A stretch of DNA of 64,000 bases, from the NCBI GenBank assembly GCA_019914995.1, contig CM034126.1, forward strand, positions 5,027,001 through 5,091,000, written 5' to 3'. The notes under the pieces were generated by a model, which saw nothing but the letters and a program-made list of their open reading frames with translations, was not told where the DNA came from and searched no databases. The translations under genes and the position numbers were made by a program. Each line of letters opens with the position of its first letter. Within the stretch, counting starts at the first letter, position 1. Of this stretch, positions 1 through 11,702 are shown one piece after another. Source of the stretch: Acanthochlamys bracteata. Its lineage: Eukaryota; Streptophyta; Magnoliopsida; Pandanales; Velloziaceae.

Positions 1-950
1 GGTAGATTTACTTTCAGCTTTCTGTTGGTAACCAACGAATGTATTTTGTTTGAATTATAAGGTCCCTTTACACTCATGTCATAATAGCTTAACGACCTGA
101 AAGCATGGGGTTAGACTCATCGTTGCTACTTGTTAGCAGAAGAAGTTATCTATGAACTCTACAGCTTCTATAGAGTAGACATACTGATTTAAACCTTAAG
201 TGGACTCTGCACTTGACTCTCTTGATTCTTGAAGTTATGATATTATTTACATCTGATAATTTAGTATTTTAGTTTTAGAAGTAGTGCTAATAAGATTGAT
301 AGTACACACATATTCTGATGTGGAAATCTACCAAGTGTCACCTTGTGGTGACTGCAATTGCTTTAGCTGCATATATATTTAGTATTACAGGAAGGTGTGC
401 AAGTTTGGTTATTCAGATGGGATTATTCATGGAGGAAAAGACCTGAAATTGTCTAAAACTTGACATGGGTGTGTTACAGTTAGGATTGGGCAATTGGTTT
501 CTTGCAACCATGGGTATGGTTGTCATTGAAGATTTGGATTTGTTCTTAAAGGTGGGCATTCACATGTAAATTGAGCTTTGTTTTTGTTTCTTGCCATAAA
601 GGGGAGTGGTACCAGTCTAGGTATCAGAAACTAGCTGTGTATGCTCATTTCTTCTCCTGGGAAGAACTACTTTGTTCCTTGTCTGCCACTGGTTCATAAA
701 CATGGAGTTGCACTTTTTTGTCATTTGTCTCACTGGTCAAATGACTAGGCATTAACTGAACTCCTTTGAGTATGCTTCTAAAAGCTATCCATTTTTTTCG
801 AGAGATGGGTGGTTCCTAGGTAAATTTCTTGTAAATGATTATATATGTTTAAGCTGTAGACCCTATCCATTAGAATATTTGGAATACCTTTCGAACTTTC
901 AATGAATCGTCATATGCATTATAGTTGATAAAAAGGTCCTACACTTGCAG
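1..950 (+). other. upstream intron/5' region of the F-box gene
   Basis: No open coding sequence is recognisable here. A good splice acceptor (acttgcag) ends at 950, just before the exon that carries the F-box start codon. This stretch is therefore best read as an intron in the 5' untranslated region, with the first exon left of the window or somewhere inside this stretch. Inference only. Confidence 0.4.
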
Positions 951-985
951 GGAAGAGATGTTTTAATTTATTGAGAGCTTGATAC

Positions 986-2728
986 ATGAGCCCAAAAAGG
1001 ATGACTTCCAAGCTAAAGAAGCACGTGAAGAATGCTAAGAGTAAATGCCTGAAGCCTACTACACTTTCTCAGCCTCGATATACCAGAGCCACAGCTAGAT
1101 ATTGCACTGACATAGGCAAGAAGAGAGTTGTACTGGAGAAGGCAAAGGCAAGCATGGAATTGTTGCCGGAAGCTGGTGTCATTGATAATATGCCTATTAA
1201 TTCTCCCATCAGGCCCACGAATGAAGCTAAGCTTGGACCACCCATCACACCTAAAAGTCTAGAAGATTTTGTTCCTCATTCAGAATCTATCCTTGAATCT
1301 CTGCCCATGGAACTACTGGTATGCAATTCTCCATATGTATGAATTTCACATGACTTTGATATAATAGAAAAGTGTGGTCCTCACTTCTGGTTTGTTTTTC
1401 TTGTTCTAAGGTTAAAATCATGTGTCATTTGCATCATGATCAATTAAGAGCAGTCTTTCATGTTTCACAGCGGATCCGCAGAGCTGTAAGTACTCTGTTT
1501 TGATTGTTTCCTGTACTTTGTAATTACACCCCTTTAGTATCATATGAACATGTTGTGTGTCCATCAGATGGTTTGACTATATTTATATTAGTAAATACAT
1601 TTTTGGCTAGTGTTTTTAAACCTTTACAGGGTAAGTTCCTTCTTTCAATGCAGAAAGTTTGTAAAATAATGCGCTCTTAAACCATCTAATATTCCATCTG
1701 TTAAGTGTCATGTTGTGACTCTTCCATTCGGATGGGCAGTTTCTGTATCCTTTCAAGAACACAGCAAGGAATGAAACTTCTGCCTTTGCTATTTTCTTGA
1801 GATAGCTATATGTTTGAAAACGCCTTTGCTATCAACCACATTTCTTCTTTATGTACTAGTTTCAAGTTTGACTTTGTTGTATAATTGCTTCGAGTGTTTG
1901 TTGATTGTGCTTTTTTGGGTAGCGTTGATCTGGTCTGATTTGTCGACCACAGCTTGTTTGAAAAGGCCCTTATTGATGTAGTTTTTGGGTATGGTTAGCT
2001 TTTTATTATATTTATGTGGGGTGCTGATGCTAATCTAAGGTTTCTAGAAATTTATTGCATACTTATTGTTTTACCTTCCGATAATGATCTGTGTACAAGG
2101 GCTCTGCTTGCTTCCCTTAAGCAGTTCTCTTCAATATGTCAGTGCTTCTGATAGTTGAAATTTACATGACTTCCCATGATGATGTAATGTTAAGTGCTAT
2201 GTTATTCTTTTGTTTCAGCAATCCTCTCCATTCTTCTCACCATTACTTCAATCAAGCTGTCTTGTTCTATAGGTCATTCAAGCAAGGAGGTCTTATTTTG
2301 ATTACACCACTCCAGACCGTTCTCGGCAAGAAATGCTGCAAATGACGACACCCCAATTGAAAGAACACTGGCCTTTCATGAGGTTTCCTTCATGTACATG
2401 TGCGTATTGTTCTTCTATGGTTTACTTCAAGATTTTTATCCTCTTCCTTTTTTTATCTAATCAATTCAGCAAAAGGGATGGAAAACTTATAAGGTGCTCA
2501 ATTCCTCATACACCCAATGCCCCAAGACACGGGCCTCGTCCTCCTCGCCTCCATCTTATTGACATGAATCAGGTTGCGGCTGTTTTATTCCAGGAGTCTG
2601 CAATGCCATTAAGATGCAATTTGACTCCAAGCTTGACAAGGCCATTTTTCAAGTCAGTCAACTCCAATAGAGTTCTCTTCTATGAAGAAGAGTTATGCCA
2701 AGCAGTTTCCAAGAACAAGCTCCGATGA
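986..2728 (+). CDS. F-box protein, FBS (F-box stress-induced) type, At4g35930-like
   Basis: Four coding exons, 986-1318, 1411-1485, 2273-2382 and 2470-2728, join in frame to give 258 residues. A TGA lies in frame two codons before the ATG, so the start cannot be further upstream. The N-terminal ~100 residues are basic and low in structure (SPKRMTSKLKKHVK). The F-box follows at about residues 100-145 (ESLPMELLVKIMCHL, then HDQLRAVFHVSQRIRRAV), and then the family signature YFDYTTPDRSRQEML. F-box proteins of this type bind SKP1/ASK and act as substrate receptors of SCF ubiquitin ligases; the FBS group is stress-linked and also contacts 14-3-3 proteins. The C-terminal tail (from about residue 173) has no domain I recognise. 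The family call is firm; the exact orthologue is inferred. Confidence 0.85.
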
Positions 2729-3707
2729 AAACTTCCTTAGTCATCATATCCCTTCTTGTAAATGCATTTAGTATATCTCGCAAGTAGGCTGTCTAGAATG
2801 CAGATTTGTACCTCACAAAAGCTGCATTATTTAGTAAGTAAACCCCAGTAGCTTGCATCTTGAACATAATTTTTGAGCTTATATAAGTGTACCTCTGACC
2901 TTACCTTGTATAAGGTATTTGTACAGTTTAGTATTTTAAAGCTGGTAGTAGTGGTCTCTATATGAAGATAAGCAAGCTTTGTATATATAAGGATATGTAT
3001 TTGACAGCTGCTATTATATGTTTGAAATCTAGTGTACTTTGTAGAGAGATTTTGCTCTTTGGAGTCTTGGTTGGATTTTAGTGTTGGTTCGTCTTTCGGA
3101 AGTTTAAGTTGCTACGTACTGGTTGGTGCTTACTGCTTAGTTCCATATATTTCCTTTGGGTTTTAGTTTCTTTACCAAAAAGGCATTCATTTCCTTTCCT
3201 AAGTAGGGCATACACCCCAAGTTCTCAATCGTTAGTAGCTGGTGATTTGGTTTAGGGTTTGTTTTAATGGCGATGAAATTAAGTTTTATAAAAAAAAATT
3301 CGATAAAAAAATAAATTTTGGATGAAGTTTGATAAATATAAGATCAGTATAGAAGGAAAAGTAAAGTTTACGGTGGTATTGAAATATGGAGAGCGATCCG
3401 AATTCAAAATATGCAGGAAGTTCGGTGATATTTAAAGCACGCTCTAGGGGCGTAGGATTAATAAGGTTCCATCCCGTTCTCACCACAACCTGTTCTTACA
3501 GTCGCGTGATAGTTATCGTCAAAACAAGATCAATTAACTCTTTCACGTTGACCTTTGGAGTACCTAAAAATATTTTCAGATCACCAAACACAGAACATCA
3601 CTATCTCAGCTTGTCCCAAACATTTCAACTCATCCTTCCAAAATAAAACGAGAAAATCCTCTGACGAATTTCCGCTGTTTCTCTCTTTTTCTTTCTTCTT
3701 TCCTGCA
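2729..3707. other. 3' UTR of F-box gene and intergenic spacer
   Basis: The first ~350 bases are T-rich 3' UTR. Bases ~3275-3420 hold a minus-oriented copy of an AT-rich repeat also seen at 26.9, 28.0 and 57.7 kb. A pyrimidine-rich TTTCTCTC stretch at 3675-3705 just before the next ATG is a typical plant leader. No gene is seen. Confidence 0.5.
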
Positions 3708-5190
3708 ATGTCGAGGAGTCCGTCCCTCTCTAGATCGCTCTTTCTCTCTCCTTCCTTCTTCAGCACCACCGGCGCACAACAGCACCGCCTTCCCAATCTC
3801 CACTCCTTCAGATCTCCTTTCAACTCTCCGTCTCCTCCTGCCCTCTCCTTCCAACACCTTCAAAGAAGAATTTGGTCTCCTTCTCTTCGCTGCTGTTGTA
3901 GCACAGCTGACAGTTTCAAGACAGCGTTCTCCGGGGTGGAGATTACCGCAACTCGCCAACAGTCTCAATTCCGTGGTTTTCCTGTAGTAAGAATATTTTT
4001 TCTCCTTGATCTGCTTTCTTTTATATATAAATTTTTGAGTCGTATGAATTTTGTCTGTGCGCTGATTTGAGTTTTTGTGAAAGATTACTTTTTTTCCCCC
4101 ATGGTTTAGTACATGAAAGGAGAAATGTGCTCCTATAAAAGGAGATATCTCTTAGCTTTTCTTTTTTATTTGGTTCTCGTTCATGAGCATAAGTAGCAGG
4201 TGTATAAATTGTATTGGACTTTATTTGGGTTTTTCTTTTCCAGTGTTCTGCATCAATCAAGAAAATTGATGTACTATGCCTTTAGCAATGTTCATACCAA
4301 TTTTGTAGATTTTTTGCTTTTCTTAGTCTTCTGAAAGCCTGTAGAGTAAATATTGCTTTTGTTATCATGTACAGATAACACAAGCTGCAGTCCTTGTAGT
4401 TTTATCGGTAGTAATAGTAACTGTGATCCAGCCTGCGTTCAGTCCGGTTGCTTATGCATATGCAGAAGCTGCTTCCAGCAGTGGTGGAAATGTTATAAAC
4501 AATGAATTACTTAGTAGTGCCTGGACTGGCTTTCTTGCCGGTTGGTTACATACACTTTCAGGCCCAGATCATCTCGCTGCTTTGGCTCCTTTGTCTATCG
4601 GGAGATCGAGACTAGAAAGTGCTGCGGTAGGAGCCATTTGGGGCTGTGGGCATGATGCAGGCCAGGTGCTTCTTGGATTGTTCTTTTTGCTTTTCAAAGA
4701 TCAACTACATATAGAGATCATCAAAACATGGGGGACAACAGCTCTGGGCCTTACCCTACTTACTATAGGAGCAATGGGACTAAGGGAGGCTTCTGAACTA
4801 GCTGCCAAATGTACAGACCTGGGAAATGGAGGCCACCATTCAAGCGTTATTGAGCCTGCAGATGCTTTCCCCTTAGTGAAGAAAAGAATTGGATTTGGGA
4901 CATTTGTGACTGGGATTGTGCATGGTCTGCAGCCAGATGCACTCATGATAGTCTTGCCAGCACTTGCTCTTCCTTCCCGAAGTGCAGGGGCAGCTTTTCT
5001 TGGAATGTTCTTACTGGGTACGGTGTTCGCAATGGGGAGTTATACAGTATTTATAAGTTCATGCAGTCATGCCTTGAAATATAAAGTTCCAAGGGTCACT
5101 GAGAAATTGACTTTGGCTTCTTCCTTACTTGCTATTTGCTTGGGATTAGGCATTCTTATTAGTCTGTTCTTAGGTTTTAGCCTGTATTGA
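3708..5190 (+). CDS. plastid-targeted nickel/cobalt transporter-like membrane protein
   Basis: Two exons, 3708-3986 and 4375-5190, give 364 residues. Residues 1 to ~75 are rich in Ser, Arg and Pro with almost no acid, as in a chloroplast transit peptide. A hydrophobic segment (AAVLVVLSVVIVTVI) opens exon 2. The NiCoT-like signatures follow: HTLSGPDH at residues 152-159, GCGHDAGQ around His186 and GIVHGLQPDA around His276, spread among about six further hydrophobic stretches. In NiCoT permeases His and Asp of the H-x4-D-H motif are needed for Ni/Co uptake. The Arabidopsis relatives I know are At2g16800 and At4g35080, annotated as high-affinity nickel-transport family; true substrate in plants is uncertain. 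The gene is complete and undamaged. Confidence 0.85.
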
Positions 5191-6900
5191 TATACAGATT
5201 TCATAAAGCTATTTACAGTAAAAGTTCTACCAAGTTTTCAGAACACGGTTTTGTCCAATCAGAACTTACTCTCATTTATTGCAGTATATATCATTCTGTT
5301 CATTGCTGGAAGTACCCATATTCTTAAGCAATATTCTGATTAGGTGGATGTGAAGTAGCAGGTACTTTTTGTGCAATTTTATTATATATCTTTTCCACAT
5401 AATTTACTGTGTGCTTTTAATCTAATTATTACATGAAAATGGAAACACTTAATTTTAATGGCATTTAGTAAGTTATACTTTGGGCGGTATTAAGCACGGG
5501 AATTAGGGTGCTAGTGACACATAAGCTTTATAAGGAAATGACTGATGATGGCTTCCATAGATGCATTATGGTATTCATGTGGGTACCATGTGGCCTCCAA
5601 GCAAACACCTTGCTTCGTTAAATGACAAAGCCATGGTTTTGGTAGATTCCCCTGTAGAAGAGAGAATATGAAATACAATGTTTGCTAAAATTTCGAAAAT
5701 GTGGATTGGTGCTCCTCCAAAGAAGAGAAGATCTAATAGACCAGGGCAGGAGAAGCTACCAAATTGAGATTCTCCTCTTCATGTTTTAAAGGTCTCTTTT
5801 TCCAAGTCCATTTTCCATACTCATTCCAACGTGGAGTATAAGCTTGTAAAATCATGCCATTGCAAGACATTGTGGGTCAAGTTGACTCTTAGCTTAATGC
5901 ACTTAATCTTTTCCTGTTAATGCCATAATGACAAGTGGAACTTATAAACAGCGAGGTGAGGAACTTAGCTACACGGCTAAAAGGCATGTGACTAGTAATA
6001 AGAATGTTAGTTGGCAATAACTTCAATCAGTGAAAATTAGTAATTTCCAACCATCGGAAAATCTTCACGCATCTTCAAAAGTTGATAGTTTGGGTTCTCT
6101 GATTCACCGACTTTTCCTTGATGTTATTCTAACTTCATATAAGAGTTTCTCTTATTATTAGGGTATAGTGAGATCTACGCCAATACACATTATCTGTTTG
6201 CATTGAGATTAATACATCTGTTTTCTGTATGCTGGTCCATTAATTTAGTGAAAACGACAAGAAGATTGCAGAAATGTCCTACAAAATCTTTTGATCCTGA
6301 TGGCTGAAGGCCAAAGATGTGCCTTGCCAGAAGGTATATTTCCTAAGAGGGAAATTATTGATCTTTTTCAACATCTCATGTTGACTACAGATGACTATGT
6401 AGTTGTTGCCATAGCTACTACTCTAAGTTGACTCTTATTCTATCATTTAAAGAGGAAGCTTATGTTTGTGCATGCACTTGTGTGGAACATTTAATTTGGA
6501 AAACTTCAGTGAAGTTTACCTAAAAGAGATACAGGAACTGAACCATGCTTAGGTACAACTTATTAGTAATTTTACAACTGACTGTCATGTATAAGGTTTC
6601 TACACAGAGCTTTGCAGATCATCTTTAGGTAGATTCAATATGAACCTGCTACATTCTGATATGTCGACATTTATCAATTGCATGACTGCACTATGACATG
6701 CAGAATTCTGTCAGTTGACATATAAAAATATAAGAGTTATTATAATATGCACCTCTGGTATGATTGAATTTGGTCACTGACTTAGAGTTCCAATTACTTG
6801 ACCTGAAGACAGCACCTTAGTAATTATTGCCCTTGGAATCTTATGATAGTGTTAATGAACCATAGCGATAAAAAAAACTCTGATTTAAGTACTATATACT
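5191..6900. other. intergenic, no gene recognised
   Basis: The start is the 3' UTR of the transporter gene. The rest has many stops in all frames. I see no domain, repeat or RNA gene here that I can name. Confidence 0.4.
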
Positions 6901-6904
6901 TTTT

Positions 6905-9670
6905 TCTGTGGGGTGCTAGCTATCCCAAAAGACATACTTAGATAAATCTTCGCACACAGGGCTTGTTATGCTGTTACATGCGACTGCAACTTCAAACAAT
7001 CTGGTTCCACAGCACCTTCTGTGACCTCTTCAAAACCTAAGGTGACAGATTTTAAGTTAGGGCCACAAAGTAGAACCGTGTGAAAGTTGTAAGTTCAAAA
7101 GAATTTTTTCCATGCTGGAAGTGTTACTTTCTATCAACACAACCATAATGCGTTACCATATTTGAAGGAGTGCTGGATTAGATCAAGCAAAGGACTATGT
7201 ATGTTCATAGAAACCATTGAAGATGCTGGTAGCGTGTTATTTAGATTCTAAAATCTCATGGATAGTTTGAGTTTAACATACTTGCTACTTGATTATAACA
7301 AGATACACAAACTCTTTCTATTCCTCCTGCAAGAGTTCTTGTGATGGCACCCAATCGGAGGGACTCCTACACTCCAATTATCCATGCCTCTCAATGGTAT
7401 AGTTCCAGAGGAGTTCAGAGATGTGTCTTTCAAAATTTTGAAAATCGTTAAATATCAAGTTATAACAGTAACAAAGTATGCTATTATCTTATCTATTTTT
7501 TTGCTCTGCTTGCACACAGGATATCTTAGATGTTATTTGGGGGATCATGGCTGCTGCATATCTTGATTACAAGGGAGTAGGAATCTTGCTTTTTTCCATT
7601 TAAAACTTTAGTAAGCATAATGATGAACAATATGAAAGCAAAATGAGAAATCCAACGTGGATCAAGGACACATTTCTTTTATAACGTTATCCTGAACTGG
7701 GAAGGGCTTCTCTTATTTGGTTCACTTTGTTTTATGTTATTAGAAGGCACAATGATCTTCCTTTTGAGCAACCAATCTCATACACATGTCTAGAATGCTT
7801 AGATGCTCATGTCTGCTTCACGAATGAATTAAATTTAGTAATTATTGTCATAAGTAATGGTTATGATTTGTATGACATTCTATTTGAAAGATATATGTAG
7901 GATTATGATTGTTAGGCAAGGTATGAGCGAGTAATTTCACCAATTAGGATGGAGTTACAGAATATGACAGCATTTGCTTTTCCAAGGTGAGCATGTAAGT
8001 CATTTTGATCTTTAGAAATGCATTGTAGTCCCTGTTTTCTTTCAATCTGGAATTTTTATTTAGTTTGCTTCATATGTCTATATATCATCTCTTTATGTGT
8101 ATTTTGCATGTGTGCCCATGATAGGAGCATAGATTCTTCTAGAAATTTGGTTTTACTTTTGCATAAGGTTTTCTGAAGGGGAGGTGATGTCAGTACATGT
8201 AGATGAAAGTGGTTCTAGCTATAATGTGGCTTATGCTACTGCAGTTGTTTTCTTTCTTTTTCCCTTAAGGTGAAAGTGAGTTATCTAGAAACAATGAAGA
8301 GTCTCCATATGTCTGGGTAGTTCGAAAATTCATGCAAATGAATATAGAGTACTTCAAAAATGTCATGGTGTGTGCCACCACAAAATTGACATAGGAAGGA
8401 AGACCGAACTCTACACTCCTGAACATGAGTAAAGTAAGTATTTGCTATATCATCTGTGCCCTTAACTATTATAAATAGGCTTTTAGACATGATTCTGGAA
8501 GCTCTTTTGTTCCTGCTATCTTTTTCAGCTTCTCTTTGTACTCCTAGAACAATTTAAGTTGATCGTCCAATGATATAGGTAAGTGGAAGAGCAGTATGGT
8601 CAGCTTTTGGACCTTCTCATTTTACCACTAACTGTGATGTGAATATCCAAAGCCCCTTGAAGCAAAGTATACCCCAGCGAAAAGTTCATTGGCTTCTAAA
8701 TCTGTTCCAAGATGAGCTGGGAAGTATACCTTATTCTAGAAGCTGGAAAGTGAGAGGATTAGCGTGTCATGTGACAGCAAATTATTAAGCTATCATATAG
8801 CTCCTCCTTTTATCAGGTAAGCTACACTGTATTTACCGGACTGGGATTAGGCCAAATTCTGGAACTAGAAATGCTAATTAGAGCCATCCATAGACCAGTT
8901 GCTTATGTAGGATAGTGTGTGATATATAGCAAGTTACATATAGATTATAGTTGTGTTGGATCTAGGTTAACCATATATGTCAGTGCAAGTATGTTCTAGT
9001 TCCTCTGGGAAAGATACAGATAGATGATAACTAATAGTTAGCCTATAAGTCTACTAGTTAACAAGTTAGATACGTAGTAGTGTTCAATACAACATGACCT
9101 TGCACGTTCATAAATTGCATAGGAACCAGAGCTCTGGGATTGAATTGCTGAAGCGGCTGTTTGAGAATTTGTGCTTCAGAAAATTCTAGGATCTGGCCAT
9201 TTACTCTTACCAAAAATCTAAATCAACATTTCATAATAGAGTTGGAACAAAATCATATTTGGGATTGTTTGAACAAAAGGATACGTTGCTATGCGCTTCC
9301 TGGATATCATGGTTACGAATCTTTTTCATATCAAACTAGCTTTTCTTATTTTTTCAGAATGAACATGAATATACATGTAACAACTTAGCAGCTTGATGTC
9401 AATGCATGTAATATGAGAAATTGTTTTCTGAAGTTACGTCCAATTTTGTCTGCAGATGCTGCAGTTTTTCAATCAGGTGTTGGAATCTTTATTCATACCT
9501 ATGAGATCGGAGGGGATCTTGCCATTGCTGAACTCTCTGTTGCCTTATGCTCTTCAAAGTCTTTGCCGTAAGGTGGGAAATTGCACTTTCCAAAGTCTCA
9601 ATGACCTCGTTATTGCCAGGATCCACAATTGAGTCCCCAAAAACTATGAGGGCTGGGACTCAGGAAGATG
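6905..9670 (-). pseudogene. decayed GDSL esterase/lipase gene, five exon remnants
   Basis: All five exons of the intact neighbour (11703-13365) have a damaged counterpart here in the same order and strand. Exon 1 is near 9490-9670 (reads VFGDSIVDPGNN, then HLTAK where the intact gene has the PPYGLDF region, so frame is lost). Exon 2 is near 8640-8750 (NELFAGVYFASRGFGYSH). Exon 3 is near 8320-8585 (SLDDQLKLF followed by a stop, EYKEKLKKIAG; frame lost before GTDDIANTYF). Exon 4 is near 7250-7385 (VGVPPIGC). Exon 5 is near 6905-7045 (GFEEVTEG, internal stop). Stops and frameshifts occur in most pieces. Exon 1 carries DPGNN rather than the DTGNNN of the intact gene, so it was a separate paralogue and not a recent copy. 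Confidence 0.75.
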
Positions 9671-10251
9671 TTTGATTAGAAGCTTGCCAGCTGCAATTGA
9701 GAAGAGAAACGGACGAAAATTTCTAGGAAAAGTATGAAAATGTGAGGCATGCTTGTTGGATAATATCTCATCTCTTACTATGTTGTCTCTGCTACAAACA
9801 ACAATGTATGCATGGCTCTTAGCCTGTTGCAGATTGATGGTATTAAAGGAGCTCATATTACTGTGGCTTTAGAGGTCTAACTAACTGAAATAAAGTATAT
9901 GTTTCTTTTCTTGGAAGAAGAAATTCAGAAGCTTGGTAAGATTAAGTGTTTCGATAATTATAAGCAGCATGGTTGGTTTGTTTAGGTTCTGTTCCTGACT
10001 TCTATTTTAATTTGAGGGAAATTTGGTGGAAGGAGATTAAGTAGGAAAGTTGAATTTGAAGTTGCATGTATTCATAGAAGCCTGATTGCTTTGTATCTCC
10101 AATTGTTTGAGCTCAATAAAAGAATATTGCAGTTGGTTAATGCTTGTAATCTTGCTCCTTAAAGCTTGATTATGGGATTTGAAAAAAAAATAGCTTCAAC
10201 AGCTACTGGCAGAGTCAAGTTCAAGTCGAGTTTAAGAGGTGGAGGAAAAAG

Positions 10252-10440
10252 AAACTATAGTAAGAAAGAAGTGAACAGTTTACCGACCAAGTCAGACAGA
10301 ACTTGCCATTGCTGCACCTCCCAGTGGGCACTTTTCCTGCGAGATCCAACCCATAGATTGGTAAGTTACACTTGGCTAAAGTGTTCATGTTGCCAGTATC
10401 AAATATAGAGTGCCAATAACAACAGGAACTTTTTGTTGGA
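10252..10440 (-). pseudogene. GDSL lipase exon-1 fragment
   Basis: The minus strand reads HSIFDTGNMNTLAKCN, PIYGLDLAGKVPTGR and CSNGK, closely matching exon 1 of the intact gene ([38 protein letters not shown]). The catalytic GDS has become GHS. The homology runs past the donor: gtaaactg is kept at the start of the intron. No later exons of this copy were found between it and the older pseudogene, so it is an isolated or truncated duplicate. Confidence 0.7.
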
Positions 10441-11241
10441 CTTTGAACGATTGACACACTTGATGCGTGATAAGTGTTTAGATGAAGAACGTGAATCACC
10501 TTGGGGGAAGATCGTTAAGTTCAAGGACGAGTGAATTAGTGTCACATTGTATAGATAAGAAAAGAACTGACTAATATATTAAAATTTCCATAACATATTG
10601 GTTTAAATTTTTTGATAGGATTGGTTTTTCTAATGCATGAATCGGATCTTTTTGGTGCCCTGTCTTGATTAATTTCTTTAGTATTGTATCTTTCCAATAA
10701 AATCATCAGAACTGATAGTTTGACTGAGAGTTTGATACATTTGGTAGCTCTTGCTAACAATAGGTAAGTAAGTTAAGAGTAATGTGAATCACATACGTTT
10801 TTACATGGTGAGTGAAAATTTGGAGGCTAACTCTTTGTTGCATAAAACAGTACACAGATGAGACGAAGACATATGTTATAACTGTAATGATAATGCAACG
10901 AGTAGGTTAGAACAAGGCGAGTCACCAGCTTCTGCATATTGCAAGAATTTAGAGCAACTTGGGCTTTAAAAGCTATTTCTTTGTTTACTGCAGCAGTGCT
11001 CGGAGTCAAGTTTGGTTAAAGTTTTGATCGATCGATATACTTTAGTGCATGATATAATATTCAGATGATGAGAAATAATATGAGTGACTCACCCTTAACC
11101 AGAAAATTATTGGGTTCAAAGGTGAGTGGATTAGACTCACGTTAAATAAAAAGATATTAATAAACTATAGAGTCATAGTATAGTGGTTTAAATTCTGAAT
11201 TGGATTGAACTTTTTAGTATATGGCCAACTCTTCACATGCA

Positions 11242-11490
11242 TTATTTTGGTAAGGTTTTTTTGGTGTTGTGTATCTCCAACACCTTTAGCATTGTCCCTT
11301 TACCAGCATTAGCAGCAGCAACAATGCCAGTGATGACAACAAGAAGACTGGTGATGAACAAGGTCATCTTGTTCAGTTTCATTGCTGCTGTTGCTGATAC
11401 TGTTGTTGTTTTTGTCCACGAACAATCAATCCTTTTATAGAGATCACTAGAAAAGGAACACAAATGGTTCGGTTTGTGAAATTAATGCGT
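11242..11490 (-). pseudogene. GDSL lipase promoter plus signal-peptide fragment
   Basis: On the minus strand 11376 down to ~11275 matches the first ~37 codons of the intact gene (a signal peptide followed by ...AAANAGKGTM against [10 protein letters not shown]). The match also extends upstream, with a TATA-like CTATAAAAGG near 11430 and the gaaattaatgc block near 11480. Homology stops just before the GDS motif. It is therefore a copy of a promoter and a secretion signal without an enzyme body. Confidence 0.65.
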
Positions 11491-11702
11491 TGACTGGTTA
11501 CTAGAGAGAAGCTATTGAATGAAAGAAACAGGATATGCTTTAAGCTTGTTAGTGGAAGTAGTTGTACGGTAATATAACATCTCTAAATACATTAAGGTGT
11601 CAGTGGAATCAGTTGATGTACGGCCCCTGTTCTTTGAAGATTATAACTTACTGACTGATTGATTTCCAGTGGGCGATGGTGGGGTGCGGAAGTTGTTTTG
11701 CC

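Noticed and set aside
3581..3968. Arg/Glu-rich minus-strand frames
   Set aside because: Antisense of the Ser-rich transit peptide exon of the Ni/Co transporter-like gene.
8281..8490. Open frame with GTDDIANTYF, looking like a small GDSL-family gene
   Set aside because: It is one frame of a broken exon 3; the adjoining exon pieces carry stops and frameshifts. Included in the GDSL pseudogene instead.
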